Numbered from the stretch's first letter, positions 23,042 to 32,848 are shown. The stretch: DNA of 47,953 bases from Mesotoga sp. UBA6090 (GCF_002435945.1 NZ_DIXC01000063.1:1-47953), one strand, 5' to 3'. Numbers and translations: made by a program. Notes: generated by a model from the letters alone, not told the origin.

Positions 23042-25504
23042 GTGGCTGAAATGACACCGATGATGAAACAGTACCTTGAAGTCAAGAACAGCTACAAGGA
23101 CTGCCTGGTTCTCTTCAGGCTGGGAGATTTCTACGAGACCTTCCTCGACGACGCGAAGCTGGTTTCGAAAGAGCTGCAGATCGTGCTTACTTCGAGAAAC
23201 GGGGTCCCGATGGCCGGCGTGCCTTATCACTCGATAAACGGCTATCTCAAAAAGCTTGTGACTGCGGGTTACAAGGTTGCAATCTGCGAACAGACTGAAG
23301 ATCCGGCTCTCGCCAGGGGCCTTGTGAAACGAGAGGTCACAAGAGTAGTCACTCCAGGAACGATCGTTGAAGACGAGTTGCTTCCTGAATCCGAGAACAA
23401 CTACATCATCGCCGTAGGAGAAGCGGACGGACTCTTCATAATGGCTACTGCAGATGTTTCAACGGGCGAAGTAGCCCTGTCTACCGCCGAAGATCTCGAG
23501 TCGATGAAAGACTTCATCGTAGCAACTGGACCCTCACAGATCCTTTTGCGGGAGAGCTTGAAAGCACTGAAGCGGGAGATTTCGGGGATCACTTTCGCCA
23601 TGATTGAAATAGTCGAGGACTGGCATTTTGCTCTTTCATCGGGCATCAACTACGTGAAGGAGTTCTATTCGATAGTCTCTATAGATCATCTTGAGCTGAA
23701 CAACAGAGAGATTGAAGTTCTCGGAGCGCTGTTCAAGTATTTGGAGACGATTAATTTCGGTCCGATGAAACATCTTTCCCTTCCGAGAGTGATCAGAAAA
23801 TCCGATTCGATGCAGCTCGACGCCTCTACAATCGAAAATCTCAATCTCTTTCGCCTTGAGAGAAAGGGCTCTCTCTTCGAAATCCTCGACGAGACGATTA
23901 CTGGAATGGGAAGAAGACGGCTGAGGCAGTGGCTTCTCTCGCCACTGACCGACAGAGAGAAGATAGAGGAGAGGCTCGATGCGGTTCAGACTTTCTATTC
24001 TGACCGTCACCTTCTCGACGAGCTGAGAGAGTATTTTCAAAATGTATTCGATATAGAAAGGATCACAACACGGCTTTCGACGGACAAGACTACCCCCAGA
24101 GATCTCCAGTCGTTAAGAACCTCTCTGGCAGCACTTCCTCTGATCAAAGATCTGATCTCTATGGAAGCGTCCTTTGAAAGGTTGAACGATCGGCTCGAGC
24201 TTTTCCCCGAAGAACTCGCTCTTCTTCAGCGCAGCATCATGGATGAGCCGTCTGCCGTAGTTGGCGACGGAAAGGTCATCAGGGAAGGGTTCGATCGGGA
24301 GCTGGATTCTCTTCGCGACCTTCTCGAACATTCCGTCGAGAAGATGAAGGCGATCGAAGCGGCCGAAAAGAAGTCTACGGGGATAAGCTCTTTGAAGGTC
24401 AAGTTCAACAAAGTCTTCGGATACTTCCTGGAGGTCCCTAAGAGTCAGACAAGCAAGGTGCCCCAGAACTACACGAGAAAGCAGACCCTTGTCAACTCGG
24501 AACGATACATCACCCAGGAACTCAAAGAATTCGAAGATAGAATCCTGAACGCAAACGACAAGATCCAGACGCTGGAGAGGGCGCTTTTCCTGGATGTTTG
24601 CTCGCAGCTTCTGAACTCTCTGCAGAGACTGAAGGATGTTTCGAAGGTCCTTTCGGAGATCGATTCTCTCCAGTCGCTTGCAGCAGTGGCGAGAAAGAAC
24701 AACTACTCCCGGCCCCGGTTTTCGGATGACGGAAGGGTGAAGATCTCGAATTCCAGACATCCAATAGTGGAGAGATTTGTTTCGGATTTCACTCCGAATG
24801 ACGTATCCCTTAGCAGAAGTGAGAACTTTTTCATAGTGACCGGGCCAAATATGAGCGGGAAGTCGACTTTCATTCGACAGGTCGCCTTGCTCTCGATCAT
24901 GGCTCAGGTCGGCTCTTTCGTGCCTGCGGATGAAGCTCTCCTTTCGATCCATGACAGGGTCTTCACAAGAATCGGCGCCAGAGATGAGCTGGCTAGCGGC
25001 AAATCGACATTTCTGGTGGAAATGATGGAGACGGCGACGATCCTCTCGAAGGCAACCGAAGACAGTCTCGTCATCCTTGATGAAGTGGGTAGGGGAACCA
25101 GTACCTTTGACGGCATTTCTATCGCTTGGGCCGTTTCGGAATTCATATACGAGGCAGTCGGGTGCCACACGATATTTGCCACTCATTTCACCGAGCTGAC
25201 CGAGCTTTCCAATATGTACCCGGGCATAAAGAACAAGACTGCAAGAATAATAGAAACGGAGAGCGGGATCGTCTTTCTCCACAAAGTGATCGACGGCGTA
25301 GCGAATAGCTCGCATGGAATAGAGGTGGCAAAGCTTGCCGGAGTTCCCGAGACCGTACTCTCGAGAGCAAAGGAAATACTGAAGGTGATTACCAAGCAGT
25401 CTGCACTTGACAAGACAGTCAGGGTTCTGACCGCAGACGATCTGAAGGAGATCAGGCAATCGAAAAAGGGAAAGATGAACAGAAATCAGATTACTCTATT
25501 CTGA
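23042..25504 (+). CDS. mutS: DNA mismatch repair protein MutS
   Basis: 820 residues from GTG 23042, with CCGGAG upstream; GTG 23033 and ATG 23051 are alternatives. Domain I has the mismatch-wedge Phe-X-Glu motif (Phe30, Glu32 in GDFYETF); connector, lever and clamp domains follow; the ATPase has Walker A GPNMSGKST near residue 602, then RIGARDELASGKSTFLVEM and Walker B DEVGRGTSTFDG near 680. The C-terminus is short (NRNQITLF) and ends in a QxxLF-type motif, resembling the beta-clamp-binding peptides of MutS. No mutL is adjacent. Confidence 0.97.
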   Translation: MAEMTPMMKQYLEVKNSYKDCLVLFRLGDFYETFLDDAKLVSKELQIVLTSRNGVPMAGVPYHSINGYLKKLVTAGYKVAICEQTEDPALARGLVKREVTRVVTPGTIVEDELLPESENNYIIAVGEADGLFIMATADVSTGEVALSTAEDLESMKDFIVATGPSQILLRESLKALKREISGITFAMIEIVEDWHFALSSGINYVKEFYSIVSIDHLELNNREIEVLGALFKYLETINFGPMKHLSLPRVIRKSDSMQLDASTIENLNLFRLERKGSLFEILDETITGMGRRRLRQWLLSPLTDREKIEERLDAVQTFYSDRHLLDELREYFQNVFDIERITTRLSTDKTTPRDLQSLRTSLAALPLIKDLISMEASFERLNDRLELFPEELALLQRSIMDEPSAVVGDGKVIREGFDRELDSLRDLLEHSVEKMKAIEAAEKKSTGISSLKVKFNKVFGYFLEVPKSQTSKVPQNYTRKQTLVNSERYITQELKEFEDRILNANDKIQTLERALFLDVCSQLLNSLQRLKDVSKVLSEIDSLQSLAAVARKNNYSRPRFSDDGRVKISNSRHPIVERFVSDFTPNDVSLSRSENFFIVTGPNMSGKSTFIRQVALLSIMAQVGSFVPADEALLSIHDRVFTRIGARDELASGKSTFLVEMMETATILSKATEDSLVILDEVGRGTSTFDGISIAWAVSEFIYEAVGCHTIFATHFTELTELSNMYPGIKNKTARIIETESGIVFLHKVIDGVANSSHGIEVAKLAGVPETVLSRAKEILKVITKQSALDKTVRVLTADDLKEIRQSKKGKMNRNQITLF

Positions 25505-25539
25505 TGTATCAAATATCATTCTGAATTCCGGAGGTGGGT

Positions 25540-26616
25540 ATGTCGAGAATCGAAAGATTTAGAGAGAAGCTGAAAGAATGCAATCTTGAGGGGTTTGTAC
25601 TCTATAACATGGAGGCAAGCAACCGCTCCAGCTCCTGGTATCTGTCTGGCTTTTCGGGCTCCTTCTCAGTTCTGATCGTAACTCCAAAGGACGAGTACAT
25701 AGTGACTGATTCGAGATACTTCACACAGGCCGAGATGGAGACGAAGTTCAAACTCATCCCTTACAAGAACGGCGACGAACTCAAGGATATAATTAAGACG
25801 ACTTTGGCCAGAGACGGAGCAAGTCGGGTAGGATTTGAAGAAGAAACGATCAGTTTGGGGTTCTACAACAGGGTCTTTTCTCAGCTTGGAGTTGAATTGA
25901 AACCTGTCGACAGTCTTCTCAAAGATATGCGGATGGTCAAAACGCCGGAAGAAGTGGAAAAGATCAAACTCGCGGTAAAGATCGCAGAAGATGCGCTCAC
26001 AGAGACTCTTAATTTCGTTAAGCCGGGCAGGTCTGAAGAGGAGATTTGTGCGGCGCTCGAATACGAAATAAGAAAACGGGGAGGCGACCTCGCCTTCGAA
26101 ACGATAGTCGGCAGCGGGCCGAGAAGCGCGATCGTTCACGGCAGACCGTCTGAAAGAAAACTGCAGGAAGGCGATTTTCTCTTGATTGATTACGGAGCGA
26201 GGGTGAACGGCTACAATTCCGACATAACCAGGACCTTCTGTATTGGCGATCCGACAGAAGAGATGGCGAGAGTGTACGAAACCGTTCTTAAAGCGCAGAC
26301 TGAAGCCAAGAACGCTGCAAAGGCAGGGGTTGTCGGAAGCAGCCTGCACGAAGTGGCGGCAAGTATAATTGGAGAGGCGGGCTACGGCGAATTCTTTGGT
26401 CACGGTCTTGGCCATAGTCTGGGAATGGATACTCACGACGGTCCGGGTCTGTCTCCGAAGAACAACGATCCGATCCCCGCAGGAGCGGTCATCACAATTG
26501 AGCCGGGTATCTATCTTCCCGGTAAATTTGGGGTTAGAATAGAAGACGATTGTTATTTTTGTGAAAATGGAATTGAGGTTCTAACTAATCTAGATAGAGA
26601 GTTGAAGATTCTTTAG
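25540..26616 (+). CDS. pepQ: Xaa-Pro aminopeptidase/dipeptidase (M24 family)
   Basis: 358 residues from ATG 25540, with CCGGAGGTGGG upstream. Metallopeptidase that releases residues preceding proline. N-terminal creatinase-like domain (residues 1-125) and a pita-bread catalytic domain. Metal ligands: the two Asp in IDYGARVNGYNSDITRTF, His in FGHGLGHSLGMDTHDGPG, Glu in ITIEPGIYLPG and Glu in VRIEDD. It is followed closely by efp, a pairing often seen in Firmicutes. Aminopeptidase versus dipeptidase specificity cannot be told from sequence alone. Confidence 0.93.
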   Translation: MSRIERFREKLKECNLEGFVLYNMEASNRSSSWYLSGFSGSFSVLIVTPKDEYIVTDSRYFTQAEMETKFKLIPYKNGDELKDIIKTTLARDGASRVGFEEETISLGFYNRVFSQLGVELKPVDSLLKDMRMVKTPEEVEKIKLAVKIAEDALTETLNFVKPGRSEEEICAALEYEIRKRGGDLAFETIVGSGPRSAIVHGRPSERKLQEGDFLLIDYGARVNGYNSDITRTFCIGDPTEEMARVYETVLKAQTEAKNAAKAGVVGSSLHEVAASIIGEAGYGEFFGHGLGHSLGMDTHDGPGLSPKNNDPIPAGAVITIEPGIYLPGKFGVRIEDDCYFCENGIEVLTNLDRELKIL

Positions 26617-26637
26617 CGATCCGGAGGTGGCTTCTAG

Positions 26638-27195
26638 ATGATAGAAGTTGGAAAAATCAGAAAGGGAAACCCCCTGATAATTGAAGGTGAGATCTACATT
26701 GTTATCGAGGCAAACAAGCATTCAATGGGAAGAGGGGACGGCATAATCAGGACGAGGATGAAGAACTTGAAGACCGGCCTTGTAAGGCAGTTTACGTTTC
26801 AGGCAAGCGAGAAGGTAGAAGAAGCGGCGCTTTCATTCAGGCATGTCCAGTATCTTTACTCTGAGGACGAGCTCTTCCACTTCATGGACCTCGAGACGTA
26901 CGAGCAGTATACAATTGGAGTAGACGAGATGGGAGATGCTCTGGACTACATAAAGGAGAACGAAGAAGTCGACCTTCAGTTCCACGAAGAGAGGCCTATT
27001 GGGGTGGTTCTTCCAAACACCGTGGTCCTTGAAGTAACCGATACTGCGCCAGCATACAAGGGCGATACGGTCTCGGGAAGCGGCAAGCCTGCCGTTCTTG
27101 AAACAGGGTTGAAGGTAACGGTTCCATTCTTCGTAGAGAATGGAGAACTGATTCGTGTGGACACAAGAACAGGCGAATATATCGAGAGAGCATAG
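26638..27195 (+). CDS. efp: Translation elongation factor P
   Basis: 185 residues. Relieves ribosome stalling at polyproline stretches. Three beta-barrel domains: the KOW-like N domain, an OB domain, and the C-terminal domain ending in VPFFVENGELIRVDTRTGEYIERA. The domain I loop tip reads HSMGRGDG, placing Arg32 where E. coli has the beta-lysylated Lys34. Arg at this site is rhamnosylated by EarP in some proteobacteria; no modifying enzyme is encoded here. GGAGGTGG precedes the ATG. Confidence 0.96.
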   Translation: MIEVGKIRKGNPLIIEGEIYIVIEANKHSMGRGDGIIRTRMKNLKTGLVRQFTFQASEKVEEAALSFRHVQYLYSEDELFHFMDLETYEQYTIGVDEMGDALDYIKENEEVDLQFHEERPIGVVLPNTVVLEVTDTAPAYKGDTVSGSGKPAVLETGLKVTVPFFVENGELIRVDTRTGEYIERA

Positions 27196-27214
27196 GGAGA
27201 AAGGAGGGAGAATT

Positions 27215-27679
27215 ATGGATTTTGAAGAGACTGATCTCGGCAGAATCGAGATCTCGGAGGCTGTAATCCGGGATATCGCTATTCACTCCTACATAGAATT
27301 TCTGAAATTCGATCCTAAGGAAGTAAAAGCGCGGAAAGAGGCCAGGTCGATCGTAGATATCGATCTCGATGAGAAGGTCGATGGAACCAAAACAGTCAAG
27401 ATAACTGTAAATACTAAGATCAAATACGGCGTCTCGATACCCTCTTATGCCAGGAAGATGCAGGAGAAATTGAAGAACGACGTGGAAAGCTTCAGCGGCA
27501 TTAAGGTTGAAGACGTTTCCATAACGATTGAAGACGTATATGAAGAGCCTCAGAAACCTGCCGTGTTCGAAGAGGAAGAGGAGTCTGAGAACTCCGAAAT
27601 GAAGCTCGAGCTTGAAGAAAGTAAGTCCGAGGAAACTGTCGAAGAGGCCGAAGACGAAGACAGAGAGAAAGAGGTTTGA
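27215..27679 (+). CDS. Asp23/Gls24-family protein (YqhY-like)
   Basis: 154 residues from ATG 27215, which has AAAGGAGGG upstream. Residues 1-110 are the Asp23/DUF322 domain (LGRIEISEAVIRDIAIHSYIEF, KITVNTKIKYGVSIPSYARKMQEKLKNDVESFSGIKVEDVSITIEDVY). Residues 115-154 form a very acidic tail rich in Glu/Ser/Asp. Its position between efp and nusB matches yqhY in Bacillus, where the protein is linked to fatty-acid and envelope homeostasis. Its molecular activity is unknown. A second copy of the family lies at 32501. Confidence 0.88.
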   Translation: MDFEETDLGRIEISEAVIRDIAIHSYIEFLKFDPKEVKARKEARSIVDIDLDEKVDGTKTVKITVNTKIKYGVSIPSYARKMQEKLKNDVESFSGIKVEDVSITIEDVYEEPQKPAVFEEEEESENSEMKLELEESKSEETVEEAEDEDREKEV

Positions 27680-27683
27680 AGAG

Positions 27684-28130
27684 GTGAAGGCAGGTCCAAG
27701 CAAAAGCAGACGAAAGATGAGAGAAATTGTTTTCAGCGCGATCTATCAGTTCGACTTCAATGATGATTTGGAGACTTCATCGGATTATCTCGAACAGGAG
27801 CTCAGCTTCTTTTCGATGGAGATGGAGATGAAATTGAGAACACGAAAGTACTTCGACACAATTTTGAAGAATCGTGATGAGATAGACGACATAATAAGAA
27901 AACACCTCACCAACTGGACTTTCGAGAGACTTGCCTCTATCGACAAGAACGTCCTGAGGCTTGGAGCATACGAGATAATCTATGAGCCGGACATACCTAT
28001 CGAAGTTACACTGAACGAATCAATAGACATCGCGAAAAAGTATGGTTCGGAACAGGGCGGCAAATTCGTAAATGGCGTTCTCGACAAAATCGCTCGAGAG
28101 TGCGCATCAACAGAGAAAAAGCATTTATAG
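27684..28130 (+). CDS. nusB: Transcription antitermination factor NusB
   Basis: 148 residues from GTG 27684, five bases after the asp23-like stop; the longer open frame overlaps that gene too far. Family motifs: RRKMREIVFSAIYQFDFND at the N-terminus, NWTFERLASIDKNVLRLGAYEIIYEPDIPIEVTLNESIDIAKKYGSEQGGKFVNGVLDKIA at the C-terminus. It binds boxA RNA with NusE (S10) to promote rRNA antitermination. The ribosome binding site is modest and translation is probably coupled. Confidence 0.95.
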   Translation: MKAGPSKSRRKMREIVFSAIYQFDFNDDLETSSDYLEQELSFFSMEMEMKLRTRKYFDTILKNRDEIDDIIRKHLTNWTFERLASIDKNVLRLGAYEIIYEPDIPIEVTLNESIDIAKKYGSEQGGKFVNGVLDKIARECASTEKKHL

Positions 28131-28142
28131 GAGGATGTTTAC

Positions 28143-29810
28143 ATGCTGACTGATCTGGAGATAGCACAGAAAGCAGAATTGAAAGAAATTGACGAAATCG
28201 CCTCATCCGTCTCGATCCCTGACAAACATCTTAGAAGATATGGAAAACATGTCGCAAAGATCTCGCACCAATATCTGAATGAGCTGCAGGACAAACCCGA
28301 CGGAAAACTGGTTCTTGTGACAGCTATAAGCCCTACAAGCGCCGGCGAAGGGAAGACCACTACTTCTGTTGGTCTGGCGATGGCCCTGAACAAGATAGGG
28401 AAGAAATCCTTTGTTACCCTTAGGGAGCCGTCTGTCGGTCCGATCATGGGAATCAAGGGGGGAGCCGCCGGCGGCGGTTACTCTCAGGTGCTTCCGATGG
28501 AAGAGATAAACCTACACTTCACTGGCGATTTTCACGCGATCTCGCTGGCACACAATCTTCTTTCTGCAGTTATCGATGCGCACATAAAGTTCGACAACGA
28601 ACTGAGAATCGACCCGGCACAGTTATACTGGCCGAGAACCATGGATATGAATGACAGGGCTCTCAGACAGATAATCGTTGGCCTTGGAGGGTCGGCGAAC
28701 GGCTATCCAAGAGAAGACTCCTTCGTTATAACTGCCGCCTCCGAAATTATGGCGATCATCTGTCTTTCGAAGAACCTGGTTGAACTGAAGGAACGGCTGG
28801 CCAGAATAATCGTTGGGAGAAGTTATGATGGCGACTTCATAACCGTCAAGGATTTGAACGTTCAGGGAGCGATGGCCACGCTTCTGAAAGATGTCCTCGA
28901 TCCGAATCTCGTCCAGACTATTGAAGGCACTCCTGCCTTTGTTCACGGAGGGCCTTTTGCGAACATAGCTCATGGAACAAACAGCCTGACTGCGACAAAG
29001 ATGGCTCTGAAGCTTTCCGATTATGTAATAACCGAGGCGGGCTTCGGGGCAGACCTGGGAGCACAGAAATTTCTCGATTTCGTCTGCCCTGTCGGAGGCT
29101 TGAACCCAAGCGCAGTTGTGCTGGTTGCCTCGATAAGAGCCCTGAAGCTGAACGGTGGAGCTTCAAAAAATGATATCCGGGAAGAAGATCTATCGGCACT
29201 TGAACAGGGATTCGACAACTTGAAGGTGCATTTTGAAAACATTCACAAGTACGGTATTCCCGTAGTAGTCGCCCTTAATGAATTCCCGACAGACACGGAG
29301 AAGGAAAGAGAGAAATTCGACACCCTCTGCACGTCGAACTCGATACCTTACGAGCGGTCGAGAGTGTGGGCCGAAGGCGGCGCCGGCGGAGTCGACCTCG
29401 CCAGAAAGCTAGTAGAGCTTGTCGACGGTCCGAGCGATTACAAACCCTTGATTCCGATGGACCTTTCCTTCGAAGAGAAGCTGGACAAGCTGACAAAAGA
29501 GATATATAGAGCCGGTAGAGTCGATCTTGAGCCGGCGGCAAAGAGCAAGTTAAGACTCTTCAAGAAGCAGGGAGTAGATCGTCTACCTATAATCGTTGCC
29601 AAGACTCAGTATTCCATCTCCGACGACGACAAGAAACTGGGGGCTCCGCAGGGTTACACTTTCAAGGTGAGAGATCTAAATCTCTCTGCCGGCGCCGGGT
29701 TTATCGTTGTTGTCGCCGGAAAGATTATGCTGATGCCAGGACTGGGTAGAGATCCCAACGCCAAGCAGATAGATGTGGATGCAGACGGAAAGATAAGCGG
29801 ACTCTTTTGA
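28143..29810 (+). CDS. fhs: Formate-tetrahydrofolate ligase
   Basis: 555 residues, usual length. ATP-dependent formation of 10-formyl-THF from formate and THF. P-loop TSAGEGKTT (65-73) after LVLVTAISP; REPSVGPIMGIKGGAAGGGYSQVLPMEEINLHFTGD is the formate/THF region; later PVGGLNPSAVVLVASIRALKLNGG. TAGGAGG precedes the ATG. It is adjacent to folD: the two interconvert formate, 10-formyl-THF and 5,10-methylene-THF. Confidence 0.97.
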   Translation: MLTDLEIAQKAELKEIDEIASSVSIPDKHLRRYGKHVAKISHQYLNELQDKPDGKLVLVTAISPTSAGEGKTTTSVGLAMALNKIGKKSFVTLREPSVGPIMGIKGGAAGGGYSQVLPMEEINLHFTGDFHAISLAHNLLSAVIDAHIKFDNELRIDPAQLYWPRTMDMNDRALRQIIVGLGGSANGYPREDSFVITAASEIMAIICLSKNLVELKERLARIIVGRSYDGDFITVKDLNVQGAMATLLKDVLDPNLVQTIEGTPAFVHGGPFANIAHGTNSLTATKMALKLSDYVITEAGFGADLGAQKFLDFVCPVGGLNPSAVVLVASIRALKLNGGASKNDIREEDLSALEQGFDNLKVHFENIHKYGIPVVVALNEFPTDTEKEREKFDTLCTSNSIPYERSRVWAEGGAGGVDLARKLVELVDGPSDYKPLIPMDLSFEEKLDKLTKEIYRAGRVDLEPAAKSKLRLFKKQGVDRLPIIVAKTQYSISDDDKKLGAPQGYTFKVRDLNLSAGAGFIVVVAGKIMLMPGLGRDPNAKQIDVDADGKISGLF

Positions 29811-29820
29811 GGTGGTGCAT

Positions 29821-30642
29821 ATGATACTTGATGGAAAGATCGTTTCAGAGAGCATATATGCCGATATAAAGGAGAAGATCAGCAATAGAACTGGAGAGCT
29901 TCCTTCACTCGTTCTCTTCTGCGACGAACCGGACGCATCCAACAAGACGTATATGAAATCGATAAGGAGGCAGGGGGAGAAACTCGGCATTGAAGTGATA
30001 GTGAGAGATAGCGGTAGCAATCCCGTCGAGGAGATCTCTGAACTGAACAAAGACAAGAACGTTGCGGGAATAATGGTAATGCATCCGCTGAAAACCGCCG
30101 ACGAAAAGGCCGTGCTGGCTGCGCTCGATCCCGGGAAAGATCTTGAGGGCCGAACCGTATCGAATCTCGGCGGAATAATCAACGACGAAGAGTTCTTCGC
30201 TCCCCCCACTGCCGAAGCCGTCATGGAGATTCTGAACTACTACGGGATCGAAGTGAAGGGTCGAGACATAACCATTGTCGGCAGATCAAATACAGTCGGG
30301 AAACCTCTCGCGCTGCTCTTGCTGAAGAAAGGTGTGGACGGCACCGTGACCGTCTGCCATTCTAGGAGCAGAGACATATCCGAGAAGACATTCAACGCCG
30401 ATATAGTTGTCAGTGCCGTTGGAATTGCCGGGTTTATAGAGCGCGAGATGATCAGGCCCGGTGCGGTTGTGATTGATGTAGGAATAAACTTCGTGGATGG
30501 GAAACTAGTCGGCGATGTAGACTTTGATGAGGTAAGCCAGATAGCGGCTGCTATTACTCCCGTACCTGGGGGAGTCGGCAGTGTGACTACGGCGCTTCTT
30601 TTCAGGCATTATTATAGATCTATTGAAAGAATGGGGTCGTAA
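29821..30642 (+). CDS. folD: Methylenetetrahydrofolate dehydrogenase/cyclohydrolase FolD
   Basis: 273 residues from ATG 29821 with GAGGTGG upstream. Bifunctional NADP-dependent oxidation of 5,10-methylene-THF and hydrolysis to 10-formyl-THF. Catalytic region ASNKTYMKSIRR (Tyr and Lys of the YxxxK motif); NAD(P) site VGRSNTVGKPLALLLL; C-terminal PVPGGVGSVTTALL. The central HPL motif (MVMHPLKTADEKAVLAALDPGKDLEG) replaces the common QLPLP and KDVDG sequences, a mildly divergent form. Two bases separate its stop from the dxs region. Confidence 0.94.
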   Translation: MILDGKIVSESIYADIKEKISNRTGELPSLVLFCDEPDASNKTYMKSIRRQGEKLGIEVIVRDSGSNPVEEISELNKDKNVAGIMVMHPLKTADEKAVLAALDPGKDLEGRTVSNLGGIINDEEFFAPPTAEAVMEILNYYGIEVKGRDITIVGRSNTVGKPLALLLLKKGVDGTVTVCHSRSRDISEKTFNADIVVSAVGIAGFIEREMIRPGAVVIDVGINFVDGKLVGDVDFDEVSQIAAAITPVPGGVGSVTTALLFRHYYRSIERMGS

Positions 30643-30645
30643 TCG

Positions 30646-32526
30646 ATGAACGAACAGCCACTCTTCAGACGATTGAAAGACTACTCTTATACCCAGCTGG
30701 AGGTTCTGGCCGGAGAGATAAGAGATACGATAACGAGAGTCGTGTCCTCGAATACGGGACATCTCGCTTCGAACCTGGGGACCGTAGAGTTGACGATTGC
30801 TCTCTACAGAGTATTCGACCCTGACGAAGACATAATCATCTGGGATACCGGGCATCAGGCTTACACTCACAAACTGCTCACAGGTCGTTATGGTTCCTTC
30901 GGATCTCTCAGGAAGAAGGGCGGAATCAGCGGCTTCCTGAACAGAAAGGAAAGCCCTTATGATTTCTTTGGGGCGGGACATGTTGGGACGGGACTTCCTG
31001 CCGCAATGGGCATAGAGCAGGCACAAAAAATATTCCGCAACGCAAATAACATTGTGGTTGTCACAGGCGACGGAGCTTTGACTTCCGGTCTGGCTCTTGA
31101 AGCTCTTAATCAAATGAAGGACATCGGCTCCAAGATAAAAGTGATAGTAAACGACAACGGAATGAGCATCGGAAAGAATGTGGGAAGCCTCTCTTCCTCT
31201 CTTGCCGAACTAAGGCTGAACCCTGTCTACAGAGAAATGAAAGGTGACTTGAAGAACGCCCTGGAGGCGATGAAGCTAGGAAGCCTCGAGCAGTTCCTTT
31301 CGAAGATAAAGAGCGGACTGAAAGCCTCGATTCTCGGCGGCAATATTTTTGAAGATATGGGGTTGAACTACGTGGGTCCTGTGAAGGGCCACGATTTTCA
31401 GGAGCTGGAAGCGGTTTTTTCGGCCGTCAAGCAGTTGCCTGAACCTTTCCTTGTCCATATAGTCACGAAGAAGGGAAAGGGCCTCGAATACGCCGAGAGC
31501 AATCCCACGAGATTTCACAGTGTCAGCAGAATCGATTTTGAAAACGGCGAGAGGATCTCCCTCGGCGGGGAGCTTACTTACAGCGAAGTCTTCGGAAAGG
31601 TTCTGACGGAACTGGCAAAGAAAGACCCATCAATTTCCGCTATTACCGCGGCGATGCCTGACGGAACGGGTCTGGCAGAGTTTGCCGAGAAACATCCCGC
31701 AAGGTTTTTCGATCTTGGAATAACCGAACAGCTCTGCACAACCTTTGCGTCTGGAATGGCTGCGGCCGGAACGAAACCCGTCTTCGCGGTGTACTCGACC
31801 TTCCTGCAGAGAGCGGTGGATCAGCTGATCCACGACGTTGCCCTCCAGGATCTTCCGGTTCTCTTCGCGATAGATAGGGCTGGCATAGTCGGTCAGGACG
31901 GCGCGACCCATAACGGAATCTTCGATATTTCTTTCCTTTCGATGATTCCGAATATGCAGATTCTCGCTCCTTCGAGCCTGAAGGAACTGGCGAACATGAT
32001 CTTCACTCTCTTCACTGAGAAATGGATGGACCATCCCACTGCGATAAGGTATCCGAGAGAGACGGAGCTCCAGAGCATTGACGATATTGTCTCGAACCTG
32101 AGGAAGGTGGAGCTGTTCAAGTGGGAAAAGGTGATCGACGGAAAGGAAACAGCCATCCTTGCAACGGGATCGATGGTTTCCAGGAGCAGGGAGACCGCTC
32201 TCTTGAACGGATATGCTCTCTATAACTGCCGATCGATAAAACCGCTCGACAAAGCGGCTCTAGGACAAATCTTCGCCGATTACGACCTGATAGTGACGGT
32301 TGAAGAGGGAATAAAGAGCGGAGGCTTCGGCTCCAATGTGACGCTTGAGGCTTCAAGGCAGAACTACAATGGTAGAATCGATATTATTGCAATTGAGGAC
32401 TGTTTTTCTTCTCACGGCACGAGGGAAGAGGTATTGAATGAGCTGGGGTTGGATGCCAGGGGAATAGAGAATAGAATCTCTAAACTGAGAGGTGAAAAGA
32501 ATGCAAGTAACTACAGAATTCGGTAA
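30646..32526 (+). CDS. dxs: 1-deoxy-D-xylulose-5-phosphate synthase
   Basis: 626 residues. TPP-dependent condensation of pyruvate and glyceraldehyde 3-phosphate, first step of the MEP isoprenoid pathway. SSNTGHLASNLGTVELTIAL, DTGHQAYTHKLLTGR; TPP motif GDGALTSGLALEALNQM...NDNGMSI; pyrimidine domain DLGITEQLCTTFASGMAAAG with the catalytic Glu; AIDRAGIVGQDGATHNGIFDISFLSMIPNM. It lies after folD as in Firmicutes, but xseA, xseB and ispA, which usually lie between, are absent. The 3' end overlaps the next gene by 26 bases. Confidence 0.95.
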   Translation: MNEQPLFRRLKDYSYTQLEVLAGEIRDTITRVVSSNTGHLASNLGTVELTIALYRVFDPDEDIIIWDTGHQAYTHKLLTGRYGSFGSLRKKGGISGFLNRKESPYDFFGAGHVGTGLPAAMGIEQAQKIFRNANNIVVVTGDGALTSGLALEALNQMKDIGSKIKVIVNDNGMSIGKNVGSLSSSLAELRLNPVYREMKGDLKNALEAMKLGSLEQFLSKIKSGLKASILGGNIFEDMGLNYVGPVKGHDFQELEAVFSAVKQLPEPFLVHIVTKKGKGLEYAESNPTRFHSVSRIDFENGERISLGGELTYSEVFGKVLTELAKKDPSISAITAAMPDGTGLAEFAEKHPARFFDLGITEQLCTTFASGMAAAGTKPVFAVYSTFLQRAVDQLIHDVALQDLPVLFAIDRAGIVGQDGATHNGIFDISFLSMIPNMQILAPSSLKELANMIFTLFTEKWMDHPTAIRYPRETELQSIDDIVSNLRKVELFKWEKVIDGKETAILATGSMVSRSRETALLNGYALYNCRSIKPLDKAALGQIFADYDLIVTVEEGIKSGGFGSNVTLEASRQNYNGRIDIIAIEDCFSSHGTREEVLNELGLDARGIENRISKLRGEKNASNYRIR

Positions 32527-32848
32527 GATCGATATTTCTCTTCAGGCGATATCTTCGATAGTCAAGAAGGTTGTATCCGAGTCTTACGGACCGGTAAACG
32601 TCGGATCGCCCCAAACGGGATTTCTGACAAAACTATTCGGCACGGGAGAGGATTCTAGAAAGGGAATCAAAGTAACCGAGGAGATCGACGGCACGCTTGA
32701 GATCGATATCGATTTGATTCTCGAGCACGGCGTTAGAATCCCCACCGTCGTTGAGAATATCCAGGAAAACGTATTTCACAAGTTGAAGGAGCTTACTGAA
32801 GCGACCAATATCAAGGTGAATATTCACGTTGTCGGCTTGCAAGATTGA
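32501..32848 (+). CDS. Second Asp23/Gls24-family protein (YloU-like)
   Basis: 115 residues from ATG 32501; GAGGTGAAAAGA lies upstream inside the end of dxs. Asp23/DUF322 domain: TEFGKIDISLQAISSIVKKVVSESYGPVNVGSPQ, then IKVTEEIDGTLEIDIDLILEHGVRIPTVVENIQENVFHKLKELTEATNIKVNIHVVGLQ. Adjacent to the fakA-like gene, matching yloU-yloV in Bacillus. Unlike the copy at 27215 it has no acidic tail. Confidence 0.88.
   Translation: MQVTTEFGKIDISLQAISSIVKKVVSESYGPVNVGSPQTGFLTKLFGTGEDSRKGIKVTEEIDGTLEIDIDLILEHGVRIPTVVENIQENVFHKLKELTEATNIKVNIHVVGLQD

Noticed and set aside
24113..25459. 448-codon open frame antisense to mutS
   Set aside because: It is an antisense frame created by mutS codon bias; the mutS frame carries all conserved motifs.
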